Source: Promerops cafer (lineage: Eukaryota; Chordata; Aves; Passeriformes; Nectariniidae). Taken from it: 64,000 nt of DNA. Every line of letters begins with the position of its first letter. Position 1 is the stretch's first letter. The notes under the pieces are model-generated. The model was not told the origin of the DNA, searched no databases, and saw only the letters and a program-made list of their open reading frames with translations. Positions 1-14,000 of the stretch are shown here, one piece after another. Location of the stretch: NCBI GenBank assembly GCA_013398275.1, contig VZSE01002342.1, forward strand, positions 1,343,077 through 1,407,076. Direction: 5' to 3'. Position numbers and translations under genes: made by a program.

Positions 1-3000
1 AAAACTACCCAAAATTCATGACCACAATCCACTGTTGCTCAGCAGTGGCACTGGTCTGATTGCTGCTGTTCACACGAAGTTTAGAAAGGCTTTGTCCAGC
101 CTCAAAACTGTCCTCCCATCTGAGCCTCAGCTTGCAAGAAATGCTCACAGTTTAAAAACTGTCAAATATTAAATTTTGCATGATTACAGACGGGCTATAA
201 ATCCTGGGCTCAAATCTGAGAGATAAATGGTTTTGGATTAAATACTTCATCTTCAGAGGCTTGAGTGCTAAATTTTAGCTGTTTTGTTCAAGTACAGAGG
301 TGGTGGTCTAAGCTGCTATACATGTTTCCTGGAAATGTCATTGCCAAAGAAAAATTGCTGAGGACAAGTGGGACTAGATTAGAGTTTATTCTAGAAGATC
401 AAGAGATGGAAATGATGTTTTAACTTTGATTTAGATGTCTGGTTTTCAGAGGATTCTCCTCAAAAGCAATGCTTCCACTGAGTTAGATTTGTAAGTGAGT
501 GGATGGCTCTTTCAGAGGATGATGACTGCTGGTAGAGAGCCCTGTCTCTCGTGCCACAAATATTTTATTTCAAAGGTTTGTAATCATAATTAGTCTTCCA
601 GGCACATTTCTCCAGAATGTTGGGTTGTTTCCAGAACACAGGCCAGGATCTTTGTCTTGGATGATGATGCCTTTCCTCCTTTCAGGAGTTACTGGATTTG
701 CATTTCAGCTAGAGTCATCTAATTGGTCAGACAAACTGAATCATGCAAAATCTGGTCTTACTCATCAGAGGAAATTTCACATTCTTTCACACACAGGAAC
801 ACAGGAAAGACTCCCACATTTTAAAGTGACTAATCAAAGATATAGCTGTTTGTGAAAGGGATAGAAAATATGGCTGTGTCCTTACAGTGGTGACAGAAGT
901 GCTATAGACACAGCACACACTTCTGCTTTGTACCACTGGATTAGTACAAATCTACCAAACATGTTATCAACTATTCTAACTTACTTACTGACAAAGACAT
1001 TTAACTTGCAGAGTGTTGAGAAAAAAACAGTTTTTCTGTCTCAACTAAAAATAAGAATAATAGCTCAATTGCATACAGGAAGTATGAAATGCTCTTCAAA
1101 ACAGGAAGGAGAGGATGCTCTCTGGATGAACAACTCATCTAGATGCACATTATTTTCTAGTCCAAGTGGATTTCGTTCCAGATGAGTATCTTTTTTGTAC
1201 CGCTGCTTGTGTAGGTGGGATACATTACATGTTTGTCTTTCATTAGTAGACTTTAGTTTATTCAATTAGTAAATATTTAAAATAAAAAAGCTCACAGAAG
1301 TCTGGTCTTTCAGATATAGCTCTTGAATATAAAGCACTGCATAGAAAAATAAAGTCACTTGAAATATAGTTTGTATTCCAGTAACTTTTTTTTAACATCT
1401 TGATGTTGTACAGTAATATTATATCATAACAGTGGGGAAAGTACATGTTTGGGGGTGCGGGGGAGTCTAAAACAAGGATTTTGAGACTGAAACAATTTTT
1501 AGAAAAGTTACAGGAAACCCAGTAAAATGGATGCCAAAAATTTTCCAACAAGCCAAGCCAAATTCAATGTAATCTAAGGAACATCAGAGGAACACTCAGA
1601 GCCTTGCTATGATTATCTGTGTCTGTGCCTCAGCACAGGCCAATTTTCAGTGCAGTGTGACTTAGTGGGGTGTTCATAAACCTAACCTTCCACTTAAGAA
1701 ACATTAAAACTGAATTAAGCATCCCACTGAAGTGCCATACCATAAGTTCAAGTACCATGCAAGGTATTGATTGAAGAGGAAATGTAATTATTCCAAACTC
1801 AGAAATACCTAAAATGTTCTTGCCTTCCAGCAAATCATGTGCTACAGTTGAGCTGGCAATGGCTTTCATCCAGCTAACAACACGATAATTTCTTATACTC
1901 TACAGAGATGGGATTATCTCATTTCCTCCCTCCCTTCCATCCTTCTCACAATTTAATGGTAATTAATATGCAAACACACTAAAGAGGTTTATTCTTAAAT
2001 GTGTTGACTTGTAATTTAATACACGGAAGATCCAGAGCTAGTCCATTGCCACATCAGCAGGGACACACCACTCTGGATGGATGCAATCTTTCCTACAGCA
2101 CCCTCTGAATCATAGACTGGCAGAAATGAGATTTTGCTGAGCTCTCATGAGGAATCAGTTACACTTAGGAGTCTCACACACCTCCACCAGGACAGAAATA
2201 AACCACACTTATATAGGGTTTTTCTTTTCTCTATCCTCCCCCTGCTTTCTCATCTTTTAGAGAGATGTATTCTTTGGCTTATCCCTACTCACAAGAGGAA
2301 AACAGAGGATGCATTAGGCTGGTAGTTCAATGTACAAAGATGAAAGGCTAAAAATCGAGCCAAAGAATCATAAAACTTTCAAGGCTAACTGATGAAACCT
2401 TCTGGATGCTGACTGAGCCTATATATCTGTGTGCCTTTACAGATTATTCCGCAGATAAGAAAGGTCCCTTCGTCTTTTTTTTTCTACTACCTCAGCCAGT
2501 CCAAGCAAAAGAGCAAGCCTTGATGGCACATGCTTGTGCCTCCCAGCTCCACAGTGCAGGATGCCAAAGGGCCCCTCTTGCTGGGGGTGGTCACCAAGAA
2601 TATGGACTTTCAGCCTAGGCTGCCCTACCACAAGATGTCAAAGCAAAAACCAAGTAGACCTGTGGCTGTGCAGAGGTCAATGCAATGAGCACAGAGCTGC
2701 AGCAATCCTCCCTCAGTAATCCAAACTGCTGGAGGCCAAATGAGAGAGTCTGGGACAGTCACAGCCAAATTTAGGTCTGGAAGAAAAATTCTTCATTGGG
2801 CACAACATCTGTTGTCCAGCCCAGGAATTGCAAATGTGGATCTCAATGACTTATCCAGCAACTGATGGTGGGGAATACAAACTTGCAGCTTGCTGCAGGT
2901 GAAAGGAGGTGCTTTGAGGAGCTGCTTGACCATCCAGAAGCAGCAAGGCACCTGGAGGGGCCCTGTACACCTTGGGGGGTGCCTTGCCAACACCATCGCT

Positions 3001-4670
3001 ACAGAACCTGAAAAACTCATTAAAACATCTGTGTTAGACTAAGGGAACAGTCATTCACTATGTAGAAAGAGTAATGCAAAGTGCTTTATGTTCATTATGC
3101 ACATCATAAACATCAATCCTTCCATGGCACCAAGTAAAGCTGTCACAGTGCTGCTCTTTCAATCTCTACCTTTTCACTCATCAGACAGTGATGATCTGAG
3201 ATCACTGGCCATCCTAACCAAGGACAAACCTCACACACCCAATAACAAGCAGATTGGGTCTTTGAAACAGATGGTGAAAGAAATACCCTGTATTAATCAG
3301 AAAATTCTGCTAACAGCTTACAGTCAAAATAAGGAAAAAAACAGAAGTTCCCTTTCTCTCAACAAAATACATTTCTGAACAGCTCAGAAAAGCTGCACAT
3401 TTCAAGAGCAGAGACCTCTATGATGCTGGTTCTTTTCCAATTTATTCCCTGGTACTACAGGAGTGCTTTGGCTAGAGGATTTCCTTGGCCAGAACAACAG
3501 CTGAATTTGAATTTCAAATCTCACAGTCTACACAGTGCAGACTTCCCTTTCAGGAAGCACTTTAGTCTTCTAAATTTCAAATTTTTAGCAGACTTGGCAA
3601 AACACTAGGATCCATAATTGTGCGTGTAAAATATTGAAAGTATGAGTGGATGCCAACAATCCCATCCTGTGCAGGCACAGCAGCTATGTTTGCAAAAAAT
3701 CCTCTCCTGAGAAGGGTTTCTGATCCAGAAATGTATTATAACTGTTGCAGCTTTTGCTTCTACAGTACAGTCAATGCAATTAAGATCTGAAATAAGACAG
3801 ACTGCCAGTCTGGTTACAGGAAAATAGCAGCAGAGGAGAGACCATAAAATCTATGTAATTCTTCTGGTTTTCTTTGCTTAGGTATCCACAGCTGGGCAGC
3901 AGGCAGTGCAAAGCAGTAGGAGGGTGACTAAAGGAACCTGGCTTGCCAGGGACCTCCTCACTGCAGAAGGCACCAACCACTTGCCATCCCATGAGAGCAG
4001 CTGAGCAGCAGGTTCTCCCAGAGCCTTTGATCTGGGCCAAAATACAGCCTGTTCCCTTCTCTGCAAGATCATCACCTCCTGCAGAGAAGGATATAGTCTC
4101 TTGAACTCATTGTGGCTCAGCATGATACCCAAACCACCCCAGATTTTGGAGCCCTAGACGTACAGCTTAGTCTAAAATATCTCAAGAGATGCAGCTGAAC
4201 AATTTCAGGAAAATGGATTTTAGCTGCAATTTTTTTTCTCATGTTCTGAGTGCTTGTCTTGATGCACTGTTACAGTCCCCTCACCACACAATGGATCAGG
4301 AAGAGTAAATACACACAGACCTGAGGCAGTTGCCTGCTGATAAGTCTGTTCTACCACTCACTGGTTACAATCTAATGCTGTGTGCGACAAAATCAAATCA
4401 ACCACTTTCCACAACACACTGTCTGCTGTAGTTGTTGTTTTCTATTTTCTACAGTGACAGTAAAGTAAGTTTGTAAAAAAAATGTGCACCTTGTTTACAT
4501 ACATATAAACATATGCGTACATATAAATTCCAGTACTGTGCGTAGCCATGAATGGAAACAAGTCAACTTGACAATTAGCCAATATAAAGAGAGCTAAAAG
4601 AAATTTTAGCTCATACACCTATCCCTACTTCCCCTGCCAAAATGTGGTTTAGCCATCACTTTTTCCTAGT
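1..4670. other. noncoding stretch, no gene recognised
   Basis: I see no recognisable coding exon, RNA gene or repeat family here. Open frames are short (under about 100 codons), lie on both strands and resemble no protein family I know. A 41-base segment (450-490) sits between an AG and a GTAAGT and is open in one frame, but such pairs occur by chance at this scale. The phrase 'gaatcatagact' near 2107 resembles the terminal motif of CR1 elements, but nothing around it continues the match. Best read as intergenic or intronic DNA. Confidence 0.7.
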
Positions 4671-4690
4671 AAAAAAAAAAAAAAAAAAAA
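4671..4690. repeat. poly(A) homopolymer run, 20 A
   Basis: This is an uninterrupted run of 20 adenines. No target-site duplication or retrogene-like sequence is apparent to its left, so I treat it as a simple homopolymer rather than the tail of a processed pseudogene. Confidence 0.95.
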
Positions 4691-6960
4691 GAAGTGTAAA
4701 TATTTCCTCTGCTCCTGTGTTAAGACATGTAGAAATAGGAACAGTTACCAACACAATGACTGTATGGACAAAACTTCGTAACTTCTATACCCAAAGGGTA
4801 ACATTGTGGTATTTTTGCGGTTGACAATACTCAGAAATCAGCAGAGCCAAGATTCCTCCCCCAAGCAATTTAAATGCACAAATTAAATAAAATACAGAAA
4901 AAGAGAAAGACCATAACATGTTTGATCTCATGCAGTCATTAACTTCAAGTATGGCTGCCTTTAGCACAACACCTCTAGAGTCCTGTAGTTTCTCATTCTT
5001 AAAAATTTCAGTCTTAGGAGAGAAGGCTCTCAATCTGAAAAAAGTTTTAAGGCATGCAGCAGTGAAGCTGCAGAAGGGTTTGAGTGACTTGGTGAAACTT
5101 AAGAGAAAAGAGAGAGTCAGCACCAGAGCTGAGAGCCTGATCCTGTTGTAAACCCTTTCAGTCACTCGGCAGCCTTATCCTTCAAAAACTCAAAAACACT
5201 GCTCAGGTTAGGAGGATCTTTTCCAGGAACCTACTATTTGCAGCATAAATTCCCTGAAAAAAAATATAGGTAAACCAAAAAGTAATAAATAAAAAAGGAG
5301 CCTAGCTCAGAAAGGAGTTTCATACCTTTAAGTGCTTTGACAGTTCTAAGTGTTTTCTTCCTGCTCAGGAGGTCTGTTGGCAGCCTTAGCCGACCTGCAG
5401 CCTGCTGTGTCTTTAATCATGGGCTTCTGGCCATGGTTCATCTGGGAGCTGCTTCTACGTTCCTGGTTAATTTTAGCCTTCCCTATTAGCATTAGGGGAG
5501 ATGTGCTGTCTGGCATGGAGGTAGAGGCAGCACTGCCCTTTGGGCTCTGGGTTAGGGTAGAAATCTTACTGTGATTGTGAGAGGCTTCAGCTCATGCAGA
5601 GAGAGGGGCAGTTCTTTCACCAGCACACAGGATGCAGGTGACACGAGGCCAAGGACCCCACTGCCAAGGGAGCAAGGGCTGCCTTGCTGCTCACTTCCCC
5701 CTCCTCAATAGTATTTAAAGATGAGAGCAAAGGGAAGAGCTTTGCTGTGCTTTTTGGGGCTGCCTGCTTCCTGTGGCCCAAGGAGAGAGGTGTACATGGA
5801 CATACGTTCCTCACAAACATCCTCAAACAAGTCACACAGCCCAAAGAGCTGCCAGCAACTCTCTTCTTGCCCCAGGCAGAAAGGTGGGCAGATTCTGGCC
5901 AAGAATCACGGGAAGAAAAGTCAGAAGGACTTTAACGTTTGAAATCTTGCATAAAGGGCAAAGGCAAGAGACACCGTAAAGGAAAAGGTTCTGGATGTCT
6001 CTGTGGTTACTTTAAGAAGACACTGATATCTTCAGAGGGTTTTTTTTCCCCTCTCTACCTCATAATTCAAGAGACATGGCCCATATTTATGGGCAGCAAA
6101 AGTATGAACTATTTCCCAGGACCATCACAGTAGCAGCAGGATCTTTCTGGTGCACTAATTACAGGGAATGGTGGGGATGAACAAAGTGCACTCCAAAACT
6201 CCTTGTAGATGCATTAAAGATGACATCTCTGCTCAGAGGCTCTCCCAGAGCATCCCATCAGACTCTACTAGCCATGTCACTTCATATTATTTGATGTGAT
6301 GCCATACATGGCTGATAAAACCAGACAGACATACACAACAATAATGTAATCGTGCCTCCAGAAAATGGCAAAATTAGTCCCCTGTGACATTGTGACCAAG
6401 TAAATTAAAGCCAGAGTGGAAAAAATATGTTTCACGTGTATTTTTTTGTGACTTAGTATGAAGTTATTCATTTAGTTTTACTCTCCAAATCTTCTTGGAA
6501 GCAGCTGGCCCTATAAAATATGGACAGTCCTACATAGGGAATATAAACTGCCCTTTTGTATGTGTAAACAAAGAGCAGCCACAAAATACATCCTGTTGAC
6601 AAAAAAGATATAAAAGCCACAGGAGAGAAGGAGTAAGTTAGGTATGCTGCAACAAAGCATTCGTTACTTCATCACAGCTTTCTGGAAAAATGATGATGCT
6701 TGCCATCACGTCAAATTAGAAGGTACCTTCCTTTCAATTTAACACTGTGTTCCCAGTCCAGGCCTCTAGCCTCCAGGATTTTAGGTCCTGAGCTGTGAGT
6801 CAGCAGAGCTACTGCATTGCTTAGCTGATTCAAGCCTAGCTCATCGAGCCTTTATCAAAAGAATTGTAGCACCATTACCTCCCTCCTTGGCTATTACCCC
6901 ACCTTCAAGGAGCTCAAGCTTTCTGTCTGTCCTTGTTTGCTTCATCAAAATCTCTCTTTT
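4691..6960. other. noncoding stretch, no gene recognised
   Basis: The longest frame is 126 codons on the minus strand (4785-5165), overlapped by a 77-codon frame on plus (4918-5151). Neither shows a known domain, and both strands being open suggests chance. A TATAAAAG string at 6609-6616 looks like a TATA box, but no CpG enrichment, initiator or coding exon follows it. The stretch at 5590-5900 is somewhat GC-richer, with several overlapping short frames and no recognisable product. Confidence 0.65.
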
Positions 6961-7120
6961 GTTCAAGCTGCCATACTGGATCAGACAAAAAATCCATTCC
7001 TCTTGAAATTCTGGGGTCTAAGAGCACTCCATGGCCCCTGGTATGCTCACAAGGGAAGCACTGTCCTAATTTCTCTTACCCAGTGTACTTTCTCTGCTAT
7101 CCTTGATTAATACATAGGTT
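6961..7120 (-). repeat. CR1-like LINE 3'-end relic
   Basis: The string ctgccatactggatcagaca at 6968-6987 matches the reverse complement of a well-known CR1 3' segment ('...tctgacccagtatggcag...'), where this strand reads 'gccatactgggtcagaccaaaggtcc'. The following text (about 7030-7060, 'ggcccctggtatgctcacaagggaag') continues the expected CR1 pattern of 'ggccagtag..agatgctcaagggaag', and 'ccttgattaatacatagg' near 7101 fits the next block with substitutions. The element is therefore in minus orientation, 5'-truncated and heavily diverged. It is an old insertion with no coding capacity. The boundaries are approximate, and the family is recalled from memory rather than searched. Confidence 0.65.
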
Positions 7121-10100
7121 GTGGCAGTCATAGAGTATAAATATTTTTGGCATGAAATGGAACTATTATTGATGTTAAATCATCCTATAAAAGCACTTAT
7201 GGTAGATTTCACAGATACTGGATAGCATATAAATGCTTTCTGCTGTCAAGCACCATTTGGGGAAATATAAACACCTTAAGTTCTTTACATATATAGAACA
7301 CAGACTGAATGATTAGCATGACCTGTCTGTAGTGCTTCTCAATTCTTTCCCAATTCTACTACAGTTGCCCATTTTCCCCTTTAAGATAGTAACAACAAAC
7401 ACCAGAAGCAGGACTGAAGGAAACCAAGCCTAAATTCTTCTTCAAACACATTTTTACAAGTTTGGGCCCAAATATTTCAGTCATTTTGGAGAACAAAGCC
7501 TGAGGAAAATACCATTTTTTAGCTCACATTAAAAAAAAACATTGTACCCTTACAAGAAAAACACTCAAGCCTTCTTGCTCTGAGGGTGGGACTTGGGATT
7601 TGGCTGCAGGAGCACAGGAGCACAGGGACGGTGACATCCAAGTCATGACTGCAAGAGTGGGAAGCCTCAGATGGGAGATAGCAGATGGCAAAGCAGATAG
7701 CAAAGAATGCAGCAAATGGGCAGAAGTGGCAGGACTCGGTGGGCAGAGGTGAGAAACACCCACATGCAAAGGCATTGCTTACCAGAGCATCTCTCCATCC
7801 TGAGGCCAAGACTGAGCCCGGCTCACCTGATGTTCACCATCCCTCTGTGCAAGGAGATGGTGACCAATGGCCTCTCTCTCTGCCCTTGCCTAGGTCCCTA
7901 TGGATAAGCAGCAATTATGGATGGCCAGTAACTATAATATTTAAAGTGCCAGATGTCTGTGTAATACTTTTTAAGGCTTCAGGTGCAGCTCAGGTGACAA
8001 ATAAATGCCTTAACAGTGTTGTGTTGCAAAATATTTGGGGGCAGAAATAGTCTTTTGAAAACAAACTGGGAAGTTATACACAGGGAAACAGCAAAGACCA
8101 GTACTTATAAAACTAAGTTTGTTAATATCAGCTAAAGCTTGAAGCAAGGCTGTCTCTACAAGCTTAAAGCAGTTCCTTTTATTTGTTGTCGCTTGTTTGT
8201 TGGGATACTGTCTTTCAATTCCACAAGTACTTAGAATTTTTTCCATGCAATCCCTTACCAGAGTTAGTACAAAGGGAAGACAAGCTTCAGAAATACAATA
8301 GACTTAGATACAATATAAAACTGTTGATATAATCCAGATTCTGTAGAAAACAACTTATTTTAGGAGATGAGGCTAGGAACCACAGATGAAAAGAGTTAGT
8401 TTCACATGTAATGCAGCAGAATATGTGCCAGCAAATAAGATTTACTATTCACTTCTTCCTAGATAATACTAGAGTAGATGAACAAAACTCTTCACTGGCC
8501 TTCTGCATATTCCTCCTTTTTTAGGAACCTGTGCTAATCTGCTTTGAGTTGTTTGCTGAATTACATGAGTATTCACAGAGTGGATCCCTCTGCCAGAAGA
8601 TTCCCAAATCCCAGATTTTTCTCTTTTACCTTTCTTTGGTTAACTTCCCATGCACGAAGTCATCATGATGTACACTTATTTCAATGAAGCACCAGAAAAA
8701 TAACTGTGGTAATGTTTGTGAAACACCAAGTTACCATAATGACAGGTATCAGACTAAGCCAGGAACAAACACTTTTATCTTAAATATCACAAGTAAATAA
8801 GACAGAATGCTAAGCACTGAATAAGAAAAAGCTGCAATATTACTTGAGAAACAATCATCCACTCTAAACAAGCAGGAGGAGAGACTGCATTCATGTGGTT
8901 AACAATTACCATTAAAGCAATGGAGAACAAGTTAAGTGTGCACTGCAGTTTGACTCTGGTATTTCTTGAGTGTCTAATTTTACAAGCTTTATGACATTCT
9001 TCTAATATTTCTCCTGGGTAAGCGTTTTATATAAATATCATGGCTTTTAAAACAAAAACAAAACAAAGCAAAACTCAAACAGGCAAATTCTTTGGTGTTA
9101 GGGATAATAGCCCATCGCTCAATAAACTTCTGCCTTTGAAAAGATGCCTGGTAGAGTTTTGGTGTAGTTCCAGTCCAATTACCTTCCTGTAAGTAAGCAC
9201 TGCTTAACACTGAACTAGCACATTGCTCTTGCAATGCTTTCTCAGACTGCTGGGCTACAGTGCCTGCTTGGACCTGATCAGACACAATCATGCAGCAAGT
9301 CTGTGGAAATGCACCCACCTGGGCAGGAAGAACAGACTACTTCTTTTTGCTTCTAGAGGATCTAGCACAGCCCTGAGACATGCTGATAGGAAAGTGGCTG
9401 GCTCAGAGCACAGCTGTGTAACATATGCATTTTACTAGGGGTGATGATTCATTATTTCTATCTAGCAGTTTTATCTGGTTATTGTATCAGACAGAGTAAG
9501 GAGATTCCATAATGTGCACTCTGGAGCCAAGGCAACAGCCGCTCCTTTCTTCCCGGCACCCTCATATGGGAATGCACCCACACCTCAGCTCACCCACCAG
9601 CACAACTCACTGCAGAGCTGGCATTTTTCTCTCCTCTCTTCTGGCAGCAGCCTGTGTAAGTATGGATGTGTGTGTGTGGGATTTACTCTGCAGCATCCCC
9701 CACTAAATGATCCAGACTATGCCCACACTTAATTTCCCTGAGTGCTACTTTGCTGAGAGTTGGCTGATTCTCATTTACTCCTGACCCCAGTGGGAACCCC
9801 CCTTTGCCACACATGTCCTGTCCTGAGCCAGGAAACCAGCCCCAGTGCCAGAGCTACCTCCTTCCTCCCAGCTGCCATGGGGCAGGCAGGATAGCAGGTA
9901 ATGCTGCCTGCCCAAGCAGCTGACTGAATCTCTTCTTCTTCTTCTTTGGGGGCTGGCTCCTCTGCACTGGTTGACTTAGAGAACAGAGAAGCTTCTTGCC
10001 TGTATGTATAACCAGTTTGCATCAGTGCAAAAAAGTTCCCTCTGGCAGGCAAGTGCTCCCCTGCCTGTGGGAAACCTAGCAGAAAAAGTGGGAACAGTAA

Positions 10101-10950
10101 GATTTAAAAAAAAACCTGCCTAAATCTCTACCACGTACTGAGAGGGTCCCTATCTGGGCTATGGGAGCAGTTCACAGTCTCTCTGATTCCTCAGTGGTGT
10201 TGGATTGTCAAATATCTGAACTGCAGAAATGGCTTCTTCCTTTTGTGTGTGGCCATGAAAGGAGCCCTGCTCTGACAGAGGCTGGGATCCCATCAGATAC
10301 AGGTTTGGCAATGGTCATCCAAGCAATGCAAGTGCCCTGCTCTTCCCTTTCTGCATGGAGGTAGCTACAACACCAACACATAAGGATTTATTAACTGTGC
10401 CTATTCAGCAGCACTGCTCTACTACAAAACTACAGCAGGGTAAACACAACACTTTAGAGTCAGACTAGGAGTGCAAAGATTCTTTCTTGTCTTAGACCAC
10501 CCAATTTCCAAACACTGGTCAAGGAAGAATCACCCACTTAGGAGCTTCTAGATTTGATAGAGTTGCTTACATTAGGCTGTGTTCATTTTGTCTCTGTGAA
10601 AAGACAATTTGACTTGGCAATAGTTTACTAAAGGCTGTTGCTTGAAAATACAAATGGAAATAATATTTCTATTCTTTGAATGATTTCCCATTTCATAGCT
10701 TAAGGGAAACCATCATTTAGAAGACATACTCTTCAGTTATGAAGGATTCACAACCTCCTTTATGGTAACAAAGCTAAGCATGAACCATGACTGTACATGT
10801 ATCAGTCTTGCATGGACTTTTTGCTTTTGGATGTTAGTACTCTTTAAAGTATTGTGTCAGTGAAAGGTTTTGGGAAAATCTAAGTCATAGATGATAAGCC
10901 TAACATAGTTACTTTATGGTCCAGGTTGCAAGCCAGCAGACATGTAACCC
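7121..10950. other. noncoding stretch with small microsatellites
   Basis: I recognise no gene. It holds a (TG)6 tract at 9667-9678 and a TTC tract at about 9931-9947. A good splice-donor-like string (TGT followed by GTAAGTATGG) lies near 9655, but no upstream frame resembles a known exon. The stretch 9512-10050 is GC-richer and carries overlapping short frames on both strands without family resemblance. Confidence 0.65.
9931..9947. repeat. TTC trinucleotide microsatellite
   Basis: About five tandem TTC units run within a CT-rich context. Read on the minus strand this gives a short run of glutamate codons in a frame at 9771-10052, which probably explains why that frame looks superficially protein-like. 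Confidence 0.85.
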
Positions 10951-11070
10951 TGGAATGGACCTCAAGTCTAGTCTATCCCCTAAACCACGCACAGAGAAAG
11001 GATAACCCAACCATCCTCAACAGACTTAAGCTAACCTGTTCTTAAAAACAATGCTCCAGAGAAAGTGATT
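10951..11070 (-). repeat. CR1-like LINE 3'-UTR relic
   Basis: The strand shown reads 'tggaatggacctcaagtctagtctatcccc' in outline, then ctaacctgttcttaaaaac at 11031-11049, then 'atgctccagagaaagtgattc'. This follows the order of the reverse-complemented CR1 3' region of reptiles and birds: 'ggacctcaagaggtcatctagtcca', 'ctaacctgttcttaaaaacctccaatgatgg'. The fragment is therefore in minus orientation, old and diverged. No flanking octamer-like tail is preserved on the left. A continuation to the right of 11070 is possible but not convincing. Confidence 0.6.
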
Positions 11071-14000
11071 CTTCTCAACTTGCAGTTATGATGAGAACAC
11101 AGTAATCTTTGCAAAACTTTTATCAGGAGAAATGTAATATTTTCCTGAAGCTCATTAAAGACCTCAGTAGGTAACAGTGTATTTAACAGTGGTCCCTGTG
11201 ACACCACAGAACCATTCCCGGTCTATTTAGTTACATCTCTCTTTTGATGACCTCAATTGGAGATGTCAGCTAGCCATTCCTTAAGTCACTTGTTAAGTGT
11301 CTTGCCAGATACACAAAAGCACAGCTTTATAATCAGGATGCTACATGTTGTTAGTGCACCACAGAAGTCCACTGTGCCAGCTACCTGCCCCATTCGCCCT
11401 TGCCTCTAGAGCTCTGACATCAGGAGCTTTTAACAGGCCCCATTTTTTTCTGAAACTGTGTTGACTTTGCTGTAAGTATAGTCCTTTTGTTGTCTTTCTC
11501 TCTTCCTTAAGCTCATAAATAGGCAGCTGACACAAGTGATATGAAATTAACCGATCTACGATTAGTTACCAAGCATGACAGAACTCTACTTCTGTGATGG
11601 GATTTCCAAAATATAGTAGAAATTGCAGGCAGTGGGATTTAAATCCCTGCAGAAATTTGTTTATGAAGCCTAGTCTGCAAGTGAAACAGGACAACAGCAG
11701 TGGAAGGGATGAAACCAAATTTGTGTCCTGCTGAAGCAGGTGAACCTTTCCACCCCAGGCTCTGTTTTCTGGGGCACAGGTGTGTGAATCTGGCTGGCCA
11801 GGTGGAAACCTGAGGCCACGTGGAAACCTGAGGCCACAGGCTATGGGCATCTGGCCAAGATACACCTGCAGGCTTGGCAACAGCTGTCTGCAGTCAAACA
11901 GCATGGAGAGCAGTTTTCCTTCATGGAATGAAGCATTAATGGGGCCTGTCTCCTCTGCCCAGATGTTGATTTTCACAACATTTGCGGGGGCTGATATCTA
12001 TGAAATATCTCCTCTGCTAAATTGGTAAGAATTAGTCTGTGGGTTTGGAATTATTTGGACAGGATCTCACAGACTGAGATCCTTTTTGCCTCATTTCTGT
12101 AGGAAACCAAACTGAAAACTCTTCTTCTGCCTAAACGGTCTTTTTTTCGTATCTGCTCAGGCACTGGGAAAATGGAAAGCACTTCCTTCTCATGAGATCC
12201 AGAGACAGCCTGTCACTACTTTTAAAATAAGGCAAATACTTATTTGGTTCCCTTTTCATATCATTAGCACTTAACCATCATGAGTGATTCTTGGTACTTC
12301 TTCAATTCAAAATCACTTTACGCCCAGGCTCTCATTAAGTGATTGTCCTCTGTGGGTTATCTCTTGAGAAGAGCTTGGGATTAATAAATTTGAAGACAAG
12401 TGAAGCACTCAGATCACTCAGAAGTAAGCATTTAAGCTCTGCTCCTTTTCTCAGCACTGCCAGGTGCTCAGCCCCCATCTCCATGGGCTTGCCTCTGTCT
12501 CTCCTCATAAGCACCAACTTTCCCATCCCCTTTGTGGGCAGCCCAGCCAGCACACATGGAGATCCAGGGAGATGCCTTAATGAGGAGCACAGGAGAGACC
12601 CTGTCCTTTGTGGATTTACTGTGAGGCATCCTAGAAAAATTGGCCCCAAATATGAGCAATGCCAAGCAGTTTATTGCAACAAAATTCTTTTTAATGAGGC
12701 ATGATGGGGCTTTGGGAGAGTGAGGAATACAAAGGACATTTGCTGATGGCATAAATATGTGAAATCCTGGCGATAAATGAAGATTTCCTTTATTGTGCAA
12801 TAGAATTAGTCTTTTAAATTTTAACAAGGCGTTCCAAAATATTGTGAACTCTCCTCCCAACCTGCTGTGCTGCCACAATTACAGCAGAAAATAACTGGGG
12901 AGAAAATTACTGGGATGCTGCTGATACTGCTACTTTTTTAGCATGCTTTTCTGCCTTAGTTTCCCTGATAGCAGCAACAGCTAAAAATGTTAGGTACATA
13001 ACCTTGAAGACTCTTTTCCCATAGTAAACTAAAGACATATCATTCTCGTGAACTGTGTGTTGATATGTGATTGCCAGACCCTGGTGTGGCAGCACCAAAA
13101 GATTTTTTCTGAAAGAAATGTGGCTTCCACAAAGAAACCCCTTAAGGAAAATAGGTGGTTTAATGTATTTTTGGTAGGGAGAAATGCCATTACATTCTTG
13201 ACTTTGTGGAAGGGCAAACATGCACCGATCCATATGGACTGCCCCGCCTGAAAGAGTTCTGAACTAAAACACAGCTCAGCTTTGAAAACCATCTTTTTAA
13301 CCTTTTTATTTAGAAAGATCTTTTTACAGTCTGAAAGCCTAGGATTCAGGGAATGAAGAACATGCTACATGAAGTTTTAAGACAATGGCAGAAACCTGCA
13401 CTTCACCAAGTACATGTTGTGTGTTACCTGTGAATTTCCAGCCCTTTTGAATGGTAAGATGGAGGGATGGAGGGAGGACTTGTGTAGCATTTAGACATTA
13501 AAATATCTTTAAAAGTCACATGATGCAGAGACATAATGGCCTATTTTCTAAGCAACTGTGTAAATCCCTCTTTGCATGATGGATAACATATTCTCTGATT
13601 GCACAAAAAGTGCACATTGACATTTTAGTGATGTAAAACATGTGCTCTTGAAGTGTTCCAGAGATCACCACACATGAAATTACAGGAGCATTATTTTCAA
13701 ACACTGGTCATGAATGTTAAGCTTCTAAATTAATGTTTATGTTCCTAGATATGAAGTACAGAAAGATCAATTTATAATCCTAATGTAAGTACCTACTCTG
13801 CACTCAACAAAATTATTTGTCCACATTATTAAATCCTAAACCCCATTATTCTTTAGATAATAAAATGGAAAGTTCTTTACTAGTATTAATGACCATAGCA
13901 CCCTTCCCAGTGAGAAGGGCCAGCAGAATACCAAGGAACTTCTTTCTGGATTTGCAGAGGAAGAAATTAATGTACTATCCAACTCAGCTGATAGAATTCA

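Noticed and set aside
2105..2125. 'gaatcatagactgg', resembling the CR1 terminal repeat
   Set aside because: A single short word with no continuation of CR1 3'-UTR sequence to the right.
4785..5165. 126-codon minus frame and overlapping 77-codon plus frame
   Set aside because: Both strands are open at once and neither resembles a known family, which points to chance.
6609..6616. TATAAAAG, a TATA-box consensus
   Set aside because: It is an isolated word in AT-rich DNA with no CpG enrichment, initiator or downstream exon.
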